Positions 38,561 to 50,713 of a stretch of DNA of 64,000 nt are shown one piece after another. Location: contig JAVYIG010000606.1 of the NCBI GenBank assembly GCA_035222895.1, forward strand, positions 62,001 through 126,000, in the 5' to 3' direction. Numbering within the stretch: the first letter of the stretch is position 1; each line of letters begins with the position of its first letter. The position numbers and the translations under genes were made by a program. The notes below the pieces were generated by a model. It had not been told where the DNA came from. It worked only from the letters and a program-made list of their open reading frames with translations, and did no database searches. Source of the DNA: Strongylocentrotus droebachiensis. Lineage: Eukaryota > Echinodermata > Echinoidea > Camarodonta > Strongylocentrotidae.

Positions 38561-39175
38561 TTCCTCTGCTGGCTCCAGACCCCTCTATATCCTCCTTCAG
38601 CCCTTTCCCCATCTCTCCATCTCTCTCTCCTTCTCCCCAGTCTCTTCATCTCTTTCTATCTTTTTCATTTTGTCCTTTTCATTAGTCTCTTCATCTTGTT
38701 CTATCTCTCCTTTTGTCCTTCTTTCTCTGTTTTCTTCTCTCGTTTAGGTTTTACATGTACTCTTGTTTGGGAGCCACCCCTTTATATCTTATTATTTGCT
38801 TCACTGAACTTCATCGAAATCCAAAACTTTAAGCATGTATAGTATTCTTCATCTCCTCCTCTTATGACCTCACTGTATGTGTATGTCATTTTCTTCCTCC
38901 ATCTTAAGTTTCTTTGGTTTTATCTTTTCTCTCATTAATTGTCTACTTGATCTTCTCTGTTATCCGCCCTCTACCTATCCCTCCTTATTCTTCTTCTCCC
39001 TTCTTTTCCATTTCTCCTTCCCTCTATCTCTCCTCCTCTTCATCTCCATCTCACTCTCTCTCTCTCCATCTCGCTTTTAATCTCTCTATCTCTCTCTCTC
39101 TCTCTTTCTCTTTTTCCATTATCCCTCTTTACCTCTATCACTCTTTACCTTCTCCCTTTTTCACACTTTTGCATC
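38561..39175. repeat. Long polypyrimidine tract
   Basis: About 600 bp of mostly C/T on the + strand, with CT dinucleotide cores near 39053-39113. Ser/Leu/Phe-rich frames through it are not genes. Confidence 0.85.
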
Positions 39176-39652
39176 TTGTGCATCAGTTGGTTTTCTGTGC
39201 CGTGTATCCTTGCGCCGAGGGCCATCTTTACTGCAATAAAATGTCCGCGCATAGGTATTTCACGCTTAGGCCATCCACCTTAGGACTTCAAGGTTTTCAC
39301 TAAAATAAAAAAAAGAAAGCTGCAAACTTGATTCCTGCTCAAACAGACAGATTGTAATTTTAAAATTATACATGTTTTATTTCAGGTATAGAGTCGAGGT
39401 CCTTAATTAACCTGCATTTAGCACAAACTTCACAATGTTTTAGCAATGTTAATCAATATTTTAATTACTGTAACTTCATATAAGAGTGAAACTCCCTTTT
39501 ATGACACTAGGCTGACCGATAGCAAATAATATAGTTTGGTAAAGCAATGTCTGGTACTTCCATCTTTGTATATGTAGTACAAACATCATTATTCTTTTAT
39601 TCTCCTTCATATCGTCTAGCGTACAAATGTTTTCTTTTACATAATATCTGAC
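39176..39652. other. AT-rich DNA, nothing recognised
   Basis: No gene, repeat or motif that I can support. Confidence 0.5.
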
Positions 39653-40046
39653 GTTTAGAAATCGTTAGTTAAGAGCCAGACTGATACCGAAACTGATATT
39701 ATTTTACACAGAAATTCCAACGTTCTGGCTCCAAAGGTACGACATTTACAATTGTCTATGTACCAATGCCTACATAAATCAGGATAGTATATGGAAAGGA
39801 AAATAATGAAGTTATAAAGATGGTACAGAGGATGGAAATAGGGAAAGAGGTTTAGAAATCGTTAGTTAAGAGCCAGACTGATACCGAAACTGATATTATT
39901 TTACACAGAAATTCCAACGTTCTGGCTCCAAAGGTACGACATTTACAATTGTCTATGTACCAATGCCTACATAAATCAGGATAGTATATGGAAAGGAAAA
40001 TAATGAAGTTATAAAGATGGTACAGAGGATGGAAATAGGGAAAGAG
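39653..40046. repeat. Exact 197-bp tandem duplication
   Basis: 39653-39849 and 39850-40046 appear identical by eye across the whole unit. Each begins GTTTAGAAATCG and ends GGAAATAGGGAAAGAG. The unit holds an imperfect hairpin, GAGCCAGAC against GTTCTGGCTC. Identity implies a recent event or an assembly artefact. Confidence 0.9.
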
Positions 40047-40110
40047 AAAAGAGAGGGAGAGAGAGAGAGAGAGAGAGAGGGGACGAAAGAAGAAGAGAGA
40101 GGGGGAGCTT
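40047..40110. repeat. GA-rich low-complexity tract
   Basis: (GA)n with interruptions, directly after the second copy of the 197-bp duplication. Confidence 0.9.
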
Positions 40111-40489
40111 TGGTTGAATGTTGATTCTATGGAGGGCAACCCCTAGAATTATGAATAAATTTCATTTGACTGTGAGATAATACTGCGCTGTTTATATTTC
40201 GCACTTCTTAGCACGAATAATAGAAAAGGTAAACAAGGATGAGAGTCGAGAATAATTGATGAAGGGAAAATGATAAGTCTTGAGCCCAGAGAAAATGGAC
40301 AGTCTATTTCTGGCGGGAAAACCCCCTGAAGGGTAATTCGACGGGAAAAAAGGAGGAGTGGATGGGAGACGTGCGATGCGCGAGAAGAAAATGGGCGGGT
40401 GAGGGAGGGTGATCACCCCCACGGCAATATGCACGGTCATTCTCGACGTTAAGGTATGGTGAGTCAAAGAAAGATATAGAGATTGAGAG

Positions 40490-40490
<1 letters not shown>
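40111..40490. other. Unassigned DNA between GA tracts
   Basis: A GC-richer stretch lies at about 40300-40450 without a recognisable gene. Confidence 0.4.

Positions 40491-40530
<40 letters not shown>
40491..40530. repeat. (GA)n microsatellite
   Basis: About 20 uninterrupted GA units. Confidence 0.95.
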
Positions 40531-40534
<4 letters not shown>

Positions 40535-40858
40535 TGGAAAATGAGAAGGGCACAAACATAACCAAAGATCAACCAAGCGATGTTATAACACAGGCACGGA
40601 CAAATAGAAATGTTTATCATTGGGGTTATGTTTATATTTTGTAGCATTTACCTCAATGATTAAGATAGATTAGGTAGGAGCTGATAAGATATGCTTTATT
40701 ATCGCTGAAACAGAAAAGATAAACACAAATATTTCATACGTAATTGGTGCTTCATGCAGGAAAAATAATTGGACATTGAGTTTTAACAAATATTGCTAGG
40801 GAGTAAAGGAATGTATTTCTATGAAAACATTCAGATCTTCTACCGACGTTCATACGTA

Positions 40859-40875
40859 ACCCCCTCCCCCCCCCC

Positions 40876-40912
<37 letters not shown>

Positions 40913-40914
40913 TC

Positions 40915-40954
<40 letters not shown>

Positions 40955-40982
40955 TCTCTCCCTTTTCTCTCTCTCTCTCTCT
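40859..40982. repeat. Compound C21-(CT)n tract
   Basis: A C21 homopolymer (40866-40886) is followed by about 95 bp of CT dinucleotides with short interruptions. Confidence 0.95.
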
Positions 40983-42449
40983 GACGAAAGCAACACATGT
41001 CAGCAAAAAATACATAATATGAATCCAATATGGTCATAGGCAACTTGAACAGTTAAAAGATCATAGAATATATAATTTGAAAATGTAAACAAAATTATAA
41101 AATGCATTGAGATTATGTATGGGTTCTTGAAGAAATGTACGACAATCTTAGGTCCACAAATTAATCAATGACATTAATTTTTGAACAGTGTGACCATATT
41201 TCTTTGCATAATAAGATGCAGCGCACTGAGTATTCACTGCTGCACATTATCAAATGAAATCATAATAAAAACATACAGGCGAACTATATGAAGGAATTGG
41301 AGATCAAAGATGTATGACCGTGATGAATTTATAATAAACAAAAGCTAATCTTAGCAGTGCACACTGTCTACATACTAAGTCGAGGAAATCGAGCAAGCGA
41401 TTTGTATTTGAAACACGCCTTCGAAACTGTTGCGGTGAGAGAGAAAATGGCCGTCGCGGGATTGATTGTTAAATGGAAAGAGAGGATGACCAGGTGACAA
41501 ATAAGTGACACGGGGAAGAAAGTGAGTCAAGATGAAACAAAGAAGAGTGAAAGGAATTCAAACGAGAAACGAAGAGTCGCTGATTTCTTTAAAAGACAAA
41601 AAAAAAAGGGAGAAACAATCGGATTGGGGATGATGAGAAATGATGATCAATATGCAAGAGAATACAAGCTGTGATCCTCCCATAGATAGCTGCAGGGCCC
41701 AACCTTATCGACACCCTCCCGACATGGCGTGGGGGACACTCCCGGCTAATGGACCTCTCTCCCTCGCTCGCGCTGCGGACACTGAAAAAAGCCGCGGGCG
41801 AAATCTTACGCTAAAAACACTACTACTTATACGCCAGGGCCAGAATTGAACCAGCTAACTAAGCCTTCGAAGAATGGAAAATAAGACAAACCAAGAAAGA
41901 GAAAATGGAAATTATTGGAGAGGGGATGAGAGAAATTGAGATGAAGACGAAGAAATGAAAACATAGAAATGCAGGGAGACCCATTAGACAATGGGTTTTT
42001 AGAAGATGCATCTATAATGTAAGGAGGATGGGCATTCCATTATGTGCACTCTCTCTCAGTTTTCATGCAATAACTTCGTCGTCCACGGCTCTCCAATCAA
42101 GTGTCTGTCTTTCAGGAGCTTGTCTTAGTAATTAATCTCTGTGCAAAAAGGAGGAGTAGGCCATCAAAGTTTAGAAGTGAAAGAGGGCTGACGGGAGTTT
42201 GACAATCGAAGTAAAAGGAGATTTAAATTGCAATTGCCACGTCGAGGTCATGATATGCTTTGACTTGAAATTCTACAAGAATTCATCGTGAGAAATATAT
42301 ATATTTTGAATAAAGAAGCGAGGATCCGTGTCCTTATTCCTTAAACATCATACACGTACAAATGAATTCAAGAAGTTTTATTGTGAATAAACTATCGTAT
42401 GTCACTGATTTCGACCCAAGTTGAAATTATCCGTTTTTGTCTTTTTCAT

Positions 42450-42452
<3 letters not shown>
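40983..42452. other. AT-rich DNA with a GC-richer core
   Basis: The core near 41690-41850 is CpG-bearing and may be regulatory. The rest is purine-rich on + with no recognised gene. Confidence 0.4.

Positions 42453-42484
<32 letters not shown>
42453..42484 (-). repeat. T32 homopolymer, possible poly(A) tail of a minus-strand retrocopy
   Basis: Thirty-two T on + equals A32 on minus. The sequence feeding into it on the minus strand shows no clear AATAAA, so a retroposed transcript is only one option. Simple homopolymer growth is the other. Confidence 0.5.
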
Positions 42485-42489
<5 letters not shown>

Positions 42490-42746
42490 GTGGGGTCTAA
42501 TAATGAAAGCCCCATCAAATATCAATCAAGGGATGAAGCAAAAATTTCTTAACCGATCGCATATAGAAATTAAATGGTACGTGTACGAGGCATAGGTGAA
42601 TGAGTGGTTTCGTTTCGTCTACTGAAGACGTAGAGTTGTCGTACAATCAATGAACAGGGCGTCGCCCCATCCTCTTCTTTTTTTGCATCATCGGCGAATA
42701 AGGAAGGGAGGATCGGAATGTGGCACAAATTAAAATGGCGGCGCTC

Positions 42747-42773
42747 CTTTTTTTTCTTCTTCTTCTTCTTCTT
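42747..42773. repeat. (TTC)n microsatellite
   Basis: T-rich start followed by seven TTC/CTT units. Confidence 0.9.
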
Positions 42774-42969
42774 GAATACGATCAAAAAGACTCGGATTAC
42801 GTTGTAGGCCTATCTCATCGTAATATTTGCCCTTTTCAGAAGGTTAAGCAATGGGCCATTAACATTGCGCTAGGTTGATTTTTGAAAATCTCTTCAGTCG
42901 TGCTCAGGCCTGTTTGGAAGTCTCTTGGCACTTTCGACGACCTGGTTAACCTTTTTCGGCAATCTGACG

Positions 42970-43118
42970 TTAAAGATAATGATATTATGATTTTGATGAC
43001 TCCAGAACCTTGCCGTACACACCAATATCTACATGCTTCATGATCAACCTTTTCTGATCAATTCCGCACCTTTTCTTTCACAATGCAATCGGATGACGAG
43101 AACTCAATTTATCTTTAA
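42970..43118 (-). mobile_element. Short TTAA-flanked transposon copy, 149 bp
   Basis: Perfect 10-bp terminal repeats, TTAAAGATAA and TTATCTTTAA, with TTAA at both ends. Most of the interior (42984-43091) is the reverse complement of 37622-37728 with about 12 differences. It therefore belongs to the same family as the 393-bp element but is a deletion derivative or a separate subfamily, since the outer parts differ. Confidence 0.7.
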
Positions 43119-45370
43119 CTGGAATACTAATCTCTTCTCGTTCATGTTTTCCTTTGCTAAAATCTATGCAGTGGTAGTTATAAATATATTTCAGTATCTC
43201 TTCATTATTGTTCGTCTTTTTATCGTTTTAGAATGCGATTAATTTATCCCTATCAAATTACGATAGACTTATAATGGAATAGAGTGAATGACAGTGTATC
43301 AACGCTCTATTTATTCAAGAGAGCTCTTGAAGTTCACACCTCGCTGCATTAACTAGGAAAGTATTCCGGTGATGAACCCAATTAAAAACGCATCGAGGCT
43401 TGAAAGAGTAGCCATTCATCTGAGATCTAGAACAGCGCGATGCTACAAAGCAAACTTTCCACGTCTTGTTCATCTAGAGTAGGATGACGATCGAAACCTC
43501 AATTTCGGAGGGTGCGTGGTAGGTCACGTGTGGACTCCGGTCGGGGTGCACTTAGCATTCAACCAGCTGAACATGTGGTCTGCTACATGACAATTAACAC
43601 TGACCCCGCTTTGCATTATTTACACGATGCCCCAGCCCTTAGAGACGGATCTCTGAACCCTATCGTGCACCCCTCCCCCTTCTCTTATACCCCTATACCT
43701 CCTATAACTCTATCGCAGCCGTGTCCGGTTCCAGTCTTATACTTTCCTTTAACATCAACCTGGAGAAATAAAGCAGGGAGGAGGAATTTTTAACACCATG
43801 ACCGAATCCTACAAATCACACGAGGCCCCTTAAAGGTGATGTTAGGCCATCGTAACGACTATTAGCCAAACCTTAAACATGTTAAATAGTTTTTTTCCCC
43901 GAATGTAGGTTATACCTTATTTGTCTATATTTCTACATATCTGGATATAAGGCATTGTGATATGTGAAGTGTTAAAATTAGACGTAACAAAGTTTTGCGA
44001 GAATGTGACCCGAGAGCTTGTAAAGCCAATCATTTTTGAGGAATAGGTACATCCCGGAATGTAGGAACGATCAAAATTAAAAAAAGGGCTAGTAACATAA
44101 TAACGAATCGTAGTTCGAAAATGGGCCCATAAAATGAAGAAAATGTTAGGATGTCTATGACTATGGTGGTAACCAATTTATTATGAAAGGCTGTTCCGCA
44201 CTTACTTTATCATATCGAAGATTTTGTTATGATTAATAGCTACCATTATCCTGCTAGTATCGGTGATATGGGTCCGGCCCTTAATGCCTTGTCCCACATG
44301 CACATATTGATGTTGCTTCTTTACAGTATGTTTTCAGGAAGTCTGTATATTATTTCTTCATTTTGCTGATCAAGACAGTTAGTGATCTCAGTGATGGTGA
44401 TTCTTAGTCAACCAATATCCAAAATGACTTCAAGATGGCCCCTGTAAATCAGTAATAAGAAATTCCAGCTCTCAGTGAAAACTTCCGTGTCCTAGAAAAG
44501 ATTAACCATGGCATAGATATGTTTGTTATGTGAGGATGGAATATCCTTTTATCAATTTTCCAATTACATAAATTAAATTGATCAGTGAGGCAGGTACAGA
44601 ATAGTGCTTAAGTAACAGGGGATGTGGGGTAACTTATTTTACAACCCTTTACTTCTTCTTTCAATCTGACTATTCTGGCAATTCTAGATCCGATAACTTT
44701 GTCTCAGATTCTGAAATAAAATCCTGGATTTAGCTCATGCTGCAATGATAATTATAAACCCTTAGGTCGGTCAGGAACTCCATGACTTTTACAAGCTGAT
44801 CGCCTGTCTGATTATCAAGATATTTACAATTACAAATTTTGAAAACCATTTGCCTTACGGTTTTTATAATACTACATTTTATTGGGGGAAAACGTATGGT
44901 AAACCCGGTCACTCAAAGATTTTTACTTTTTTGAGGCACTTCTCGATCATTTTGAAGCGCAATTTTGTTAGGGCTTCAATATTACACCATACCACAGACA
45001 CTGATAACGCGTAGGGCCATGCATCTCAGATTTAACATTGTTAAACGATGCCTTTAATCATCTTCATATTTCGCTACATACAACGTGTTAAAAACCTCCC
45101 AATAAACAAAAAATCGCCGTCGTTACAATTTGGCTTCTTCTTTTCGTTTGTTTCTAGACTTTTCGAAGATTTTCATGCTATTTCGTCTCATTTCACGAAC
45201 AATATTCTTAACTCTTTGACAATATTCAAATTGGATTTGCTGGTTTACTTACTTCTTGTTTGTGACATAATATGTTTTAATTTCAAATTGTCTTTGCATG
45301 AAGATAAAAATGGGTATGGTCTGAAAGAACAAACAGCAAATGACCGATTGATTAGACTGTTCAAGTGATC
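43119..45370. other. Unassigned DNA
   Basis: A GC-richer patch at about 43500-43760 holds a related E-box, GTCACGTGTG (43523-43532). The + open frame 45048-45368 (106 residues, hydrophobic) has no recognisable family and no good splice sites. The remainder is AT-rich. Confidence 0.4.
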
Positions 45371-45373
45371 AAT

Positions 45374-45440
45374 CTTCTCTCTCTCTCTCTCTCTCTCCCT
45401 TCCTCTCTCACTCACATCCTTATATTTTCTCTCTTTCTCT
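45374..45440. repeat. CT-rich tract
   Basis: CT dinucleotides with interruptions. Confidence 0.85.
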
Positions 45441-45529
45441 CAAGTTAACCTGGTGTGACTGTATATAAAACGGAACTTAACAAATTCGCCACCAAATAAT
45501 GATAATTGCTTTCAAGTTTTGAAGAGCGT

Positions 45530-46085
45530 GTGTATTTTGCGTGCGCCCACCGTTCCTGTATTTGCACAGAAATTGTAATGAGCATGAAATGGGGGTTTGG
45601 AGTGGAAAAGATGCAAGAGAACACAGATTTGTTACCATAAATTGTCCAGGCCAATCCTCCACCAGGAAGGGGGAAAAAGCCTTTGACACCGCTAAATGCA
45701 AAAGCTTCATGAAAAAAAAGAGAAAGTATTCAACCCCGCTCCCACCCTCAATGCGAGTTAAGCTCTCATTGAAATTCAGCGCAGGACTCCGTCGGCTCGC
45801 GCTTGTATGTGGCGCACATATGCACATGCTGTACAGCTAAAACAACACACGGGACCTTTCCCCCCTTCCAACACCGCGCCATCTCCTTCGCTTTCCTCTC
45901 CCTTTCCTTCCTTTCTTCCTTTCGTTTTGTCCGTCTTTGAAGCGGAGAGAGAATTAAACGCAGGCGAATCCCAAGCGAGGATACGCGATATTAAGCGCAA
46001 CATTAATACGGATGTTTAGGCGTTGGGAGGTCTCGCAAGATACGAGTTTGGAGGGCCGCGCCGGGCTTGTATCACGAAGCAATGG
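45530..46085. promoter_or_regulatory. GC-richer CpG-bearing block
   Basis: The block stands out from AT-rich flanks. Frames of 70-116 codons are open on both strands, overlap one another and match no known family, so composition rather than coding is the likely cause. A candidate enhancer or promoter. Confidence 0.3.
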
Positions 46086-46257
46086 TGTGATGCCCTTTTA
46101 CGGTTTTTAGAATAAGCATCACGAACTCTCAGACGAACTCAAGAACATGATACAAACATCAAAATGAAGGAAATGGTGAAAATATAAACAACGACAAATA
46201 TTTCTTTTAAAATATTTTAGGTAGATGAATGTAGAGCTCCTAGATAGACAGCTAGGG

Positions 46258-46355
46258 AAGAAGAGAGATACAGAGAGAGAAAGAGAGAGAATAAAAATAG
46301 AGAGAGAGAGAGAGAGAATAAAAGAGAGAGTGAGAGAGAGAAGGAAAGAGATGAA
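46258..46355. repeat. GA-rich low-complexity tract
   Basis: Repeated GAGA blocks with AAT interruptions. Confidence 0.9.
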
Positions 46356-49059
46356 GAGGGGTTGAGATTCCGGTTAAAGAGATAGAAGAGATAATACAGA
46401 AAATATGGGTTGCTAGGGTAGTTAATTTCTTAACAACCACGTCAACATAAACAAGTAGTATGTGTCTGAGTTATTGCATTCTTTTGTCGAAGTATTTTCA
46501 GCCTTTTCTTCATCTACATGTACTTTCACAGAACTCTCAGTGAATTCATAATTCACTTGATTCAGTTCAGTTGATGCCAAACATTTTATTTCGATCCAAA
46601 GTGATATTCATTTAACTTCCACTGTTTCCTTCAAATTATAGAAATTGATTAAGGAATACAATTCATTTTCTCTACGTTATCACCATAATTTATATTATAA
46701 TGATCAGTTGAAATCTATACATTCAGTGAATTGACTCAGTCAGACAAAGTCAATACTTATGATTTAGATAGATGATTAAAACTATGGTAGGACTATAGTA
46801 TCTAACGCTAATGTATAGACGGCTTCAAGCTACAGCAAGAGTAATCTAAACATTTAATACACATACACACACGCACGCACACTTCCATCGCACAACCCTC
46901 GTAATACATATAACGCACTAGAAGATTAGGGTTTCTTATTGTTTTTAAATATGAAAAAGAAACAATATGAAGGGTATAGTCTTTATGTGTCATGGGAAAT
47001 CTATCAGACATAATACCATCCATCCGAACGTCCCAGTCGTGTTACAAAGCTTTCCTCTTGCCATTTTCCAAGTTCAATTCCTCAGAATAGCGACATTATG
47101 GGAGAGAGAAAATTGCATCGTTAACGTCGAATAATGGGTCTCCGAGGAGCCGTTTAAGACGTTAAAAACTCTTGCCTTCCTTTTTGGCGGCTAAAACGGG
47201 TTTTTACTTTTGCTCAGATGCCTGTCTTTACAATCAGAAACAGGAGATCTCTAGAATAATTACAATACCATGCTAATATAACTGGTCCTAATAACATGGT
47301 TTTAGGGGCAATTTATTAGATTTTATATGCCTATTTAGTTACGATTCTATTCATCACGCGACATGAAACGGTTTAACCGAGGCGTGCCTTGGAAAATGAA
47401 TAATTAGGATACAATATTGCAATCATAATGCGGCACTATAGCTGCAATCAAAACATTCAGAACATGCACTGATTTTAGCTTCAAGAATAATAAGATATGT
47501 TTTCATAATGTACCAAGATATAAGGTTCTGGGAAACCATTGATTGTACCTATCTTTGCTAGCGTTACAGTATATATTTTTTAAATTACACGAATCAAATT
47601 TAAACATGCTAAAAGGAATCTAATAATCTATGAAAATGCATACATTCTCAACTGGATAATAAAGAAGTCAATATTCCTTATTATTAAAGCCATCAATAAT
47701 CCTCTTTCATATATAATAAACAGTTTGTTTTTAACCATGCCTATAATCTATGGAGCATTTACAAACGGCAGCTTTTAATTTAATCATTATTTTAGGATAT
47801 TAAATATGCTATACTTGCACTGAAGAAGCCTTTCAAGTGAAAAGGTGTATACAAGCATAACAATCTGACTTCACACTTGAAGTGAGTGTTGAAGTACAAT
47901 CCTAAATGTACACACAGGATACCAAGTAAAGTAATGTCTGAGAACTGTTTGCTTGTATTCCAACTTTTTTGCCTTTTGTATTTCAGCTGGTAATGGATTG
48001 TTTATGCTCAGGCTTGAGTACTGTTAAAAAACAACCATCATGAAAACGGAACGGGTCTGCATGTATCTAACACATCTGCGCTACTAACTTAAATAAGTCA
48101 TACAAAAACCCAAGCTTGAGGCGGTGGAAGTGTCTACACAAAACACTGTACTGAGGAAAACTTTCAAGTGCGATTGGTCCTAGGGCTGTTTTTGTCGGCG
48201 TTTTAGTTCAAAATGCATTTGTTTAATTGTAAGATAGGCCCGAGACATTTTCCGCCCCAGATATTCCATTCTTTGGCGAAAAGAAAAGAGAAAAGAGAAG
48301 CGAGGCAAAACTTTTTAGCGAAGAAAAGAACTCGTATTAATACACAATTAAACCCGCTTCTTAGCACGCCCTATGTTGCTATTGTTAAGAAGAGAAATAT
48401 GATTCCGACTTTGAAAAACGTGTGGCTGATTTTGATAAAGGGCTTGTTAACTCATGTTTATCTTATATTTTCCGCTTGGGATGATGAAAGCACTGGTCGT
48501 GAACACTTTAGTCTGCTTGGTTGCTCGTATTGGGTATACTTTGACTTCAATTTTATACATTTTATATTGTATTTTCACTTTCTAAACAGTGCCAAATGGT
48601 AAATGCAGCTTCATCAGGCATTAACTCGTTATATTTGTATAAACCCTGCTTTAAGGTTTGAAACAACAACTTTAGCGGTAGCAAGAAACTGCGAGAGGTG
48701 TGAAGATAGCAAAGTGTTAATGCGAAAATGTTTATGTTTTCATAATTCGCCTAGAACTACTTGAAAAGCTCTCACTGTCTATGTTTGGAGGTGATTGTGT
48801 CTTATTTTCCAATGCTCTCTTAGTTGTTACAAGCTTTAAGGAATACAGCTGAGTGGCGTTGGAATAGTTGTTGACATCTTATATCACGTTTCCGAGAACG
48901 ATCAACACATCCATGTACCTGTGACCTAGTATATATATGATTACAATACCATTATATTACTTAATGTAACCACTAAAAACAGGTGGTATCAATATGGTGT
49001 TTGTTTATTTTTCTCAGACTTTGTATATATATAGTTTCCCCGCATTACACATCCTGTTA
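46356..49059. other. AT-rich DNA, no recognised gene
   Basis: The + frame 48213-48602 (129 residues from an ATG) is basic at first and hydrophobic later, with no recognised domain or splice site. Nothing else is supported. Confidence 0.45.
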
Positions 49060-49406
49060 TCCTCTTCAATAACAAAACGATATCATCTCTGATAAAGTTT
49101 TAATACTTGACAAAACGCAACCAGAATAACATATGTCAAAAGAAAATATTGATAAAGATTTGGATACCATACTGAGATTTCATGTTGTTTCAATTTCATG
49201 TTTAGTTCGTTTAATTTCCAGACCTCAAAACATAATTGGCCTAAATACACTATATTTGATATAATTTCATTATACACATTTACCTTCCATGTACACGGTA
49301 GGATATAATAATATACGCCGGTATAAAAAAAGAAAAGAATATAAACTGTTTTTCTATGTAAAATGTGGAATAAATAAAACTTCAAACTTCAAACTTCAAA
49401 CTTCAA
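49060..49406 (+). mobile_element. Probable LINE/SINE 3' end with (ACTTCAA)4 tail
   Basis: An AT-rich stretch reaches AATAAATAAA and then four perfect ACTTCAA units (49379-49406). Ending in a short tandem repeat right after an AATAAA-like segment is typical of L2/CR1-type retroposon 3' ends. No reverse-transcriptase motif remains. The left boundary is a guess. Confidence 0.45.
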
Positions 49407-49705
49407 GGATTATCTTCCATATCGCTTAAATACATGAAGCATTCTGTCCACTAAATACTATTCTATTCCTGACCACGTTACCATTAATATCAGCTTCGAC
49501 TGGCCATTGGGCCTTGTACACAGCAATCGCAAGCGTGTGAGATGCCGCGACGACCGGGCTCCAGTGCGCTGAGGGAGTATTCTCTCTTTTACGTTACTCC
49601 TAATCGTCTCAACACACCGTATTTGCAGAAACTATCGTATAACACATTAGATGTTGACATTGATACTTTAAACCCTTTTTGCAGAGCACACTTTCATCCC
49701 CTGCC
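49407..49705. other. Unassigned DNA
   Basis: An ATG at 49542 opens a frame with about 55 non-repetitive residues before it enters the CT repeat. No family was recognised and I do not call it as a gene. Confidence 0.4.
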
Positions 49706-49937
49706 CCTCTCTCTCTCTCTCTCTTCCTTTCTCTCTCTTTATATAGATTTATGTTTCCTTGTTTTGTATCACTCTCTCTCTCTTTCTCTACATCTCTATC
49801 TTTTGGTTTCCTTTTTCATTCTGGGTGTCTGTCTTTTTCACTCTCCCCCTCATTATATTTTACTCTCAATATCAATATGTGTCTCTATCTCTGTCTCTGT
49901 CTCTCTCTCTTTCCCTCTCTATTTCTCTCTATTTGTT

Positions 49938-49972
<35 letters not shown>

Positions 49973-50060
49973 TTCTCCCACACACACACACTCACTCTCA
50001 CACACTCTCTCTTCCTTACTAAATTCCCCCTTTTTTTACCCTCTCTGTATATATCTCTGT
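49706..50060. repeat. Long CT-rich polypyrimidine tract
   Basis: Several (CT)n runs, a short CA patch (about 49979-50005) and interrupted pyrimidines. All three + frames are open because of the repeat. Confidence 0.9.
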
Positions 50061-50570
50061 TTCGTCTGAAAAAGAAATTTCTAGGATATTTGTACAACAT
50101 TGTTTCCGGTTATTGTCGTGCTTAGCGTTCTTACACATATTAATACGTCTATTAATTTGAGGGCAATGAACATTTTATTTCATCATCCTTAAATGTCTTT
50201 TGATTTTACAGTGTGGTTCAAAAATAATTTTGAAGCTCTTTAAAACAATATTTTATGATACAAGCCTCAAATAAATCAAATTAGATATATATATATAAGG
50301 CTTTTTCAAAGAATATGGTTTCTGCTTCTTCATCTTCTTCTTCTTATTTAACTTTGCGAATAACATTGTAAAGTCTTAAATATATATTTTTTAAAGACAG
50401 TTTCCCGTTTTATAGTTTTTCCTTTTTTAATATGTATTAATTATGCTATTTGATTATTACTTCATCTGAATCAAAATGTCATGCATAAGACCACTACCTA
50501 AAAAGGGGGACATTACTCCAGAGATGTATCTACAATTCGATACATTTTATTCTTTTCCATTTTCAATTTA

Positions 50571-50641
50571 AAAAAAATACAGAGGTATATAAAATGATAA
50601 GCATTAAATGCTTATCATTTTATATACCTCTGTATTTTTTT
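50571..50641. repeat. Perfect 71-bp palindrome (35-bp arms, 1-nt centre)
   Basis: Left arm 50571-50605 and right arm 50607-50641 are exact reverse complements around A50606. The arms include TACAGAGGTATATAAAATG and ATAAGCATT. It may be the fused termini of a foldback transposon or a recent inverted duplication. Confidence 0.9.
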
Positions 50642-50650
50642 GCAATATAT

Positions 50651-50713
50651 GAGAAAATGAAAAAAGGGAACTAAAAAATAAGGCCAAATGGCCTTATGGA
50701 GGCATAGTTCCCC
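50651..50713. repeat. Nested hairpin beside the palindrome
   Basis: Inner arms ATAAGGCC and GGCCTTAT (50678-50697) are perfect around AAAT. Outer GGGAACTA (about 50666) pairs with TAGTTCCC. It directly follows the 71-bp palindrome. Confidence 0.65.

Noticed and set aside
38914..39303. 129-codon Ser-rich frame
   Set aside because: Polypyrimidine tract artefact.
48213..48602. 129-codon + frame from an ATG
   Set aside because: No family resemblance, no splice sites, AT-rich codons and low-complexity hydrophobic C-terminus.
49542..50125. Long overlapping Ser/Leu-rich frames (up to 175 codons)
   Set aside because: They are produced by CT microsatellites, which are open in several frames at once.
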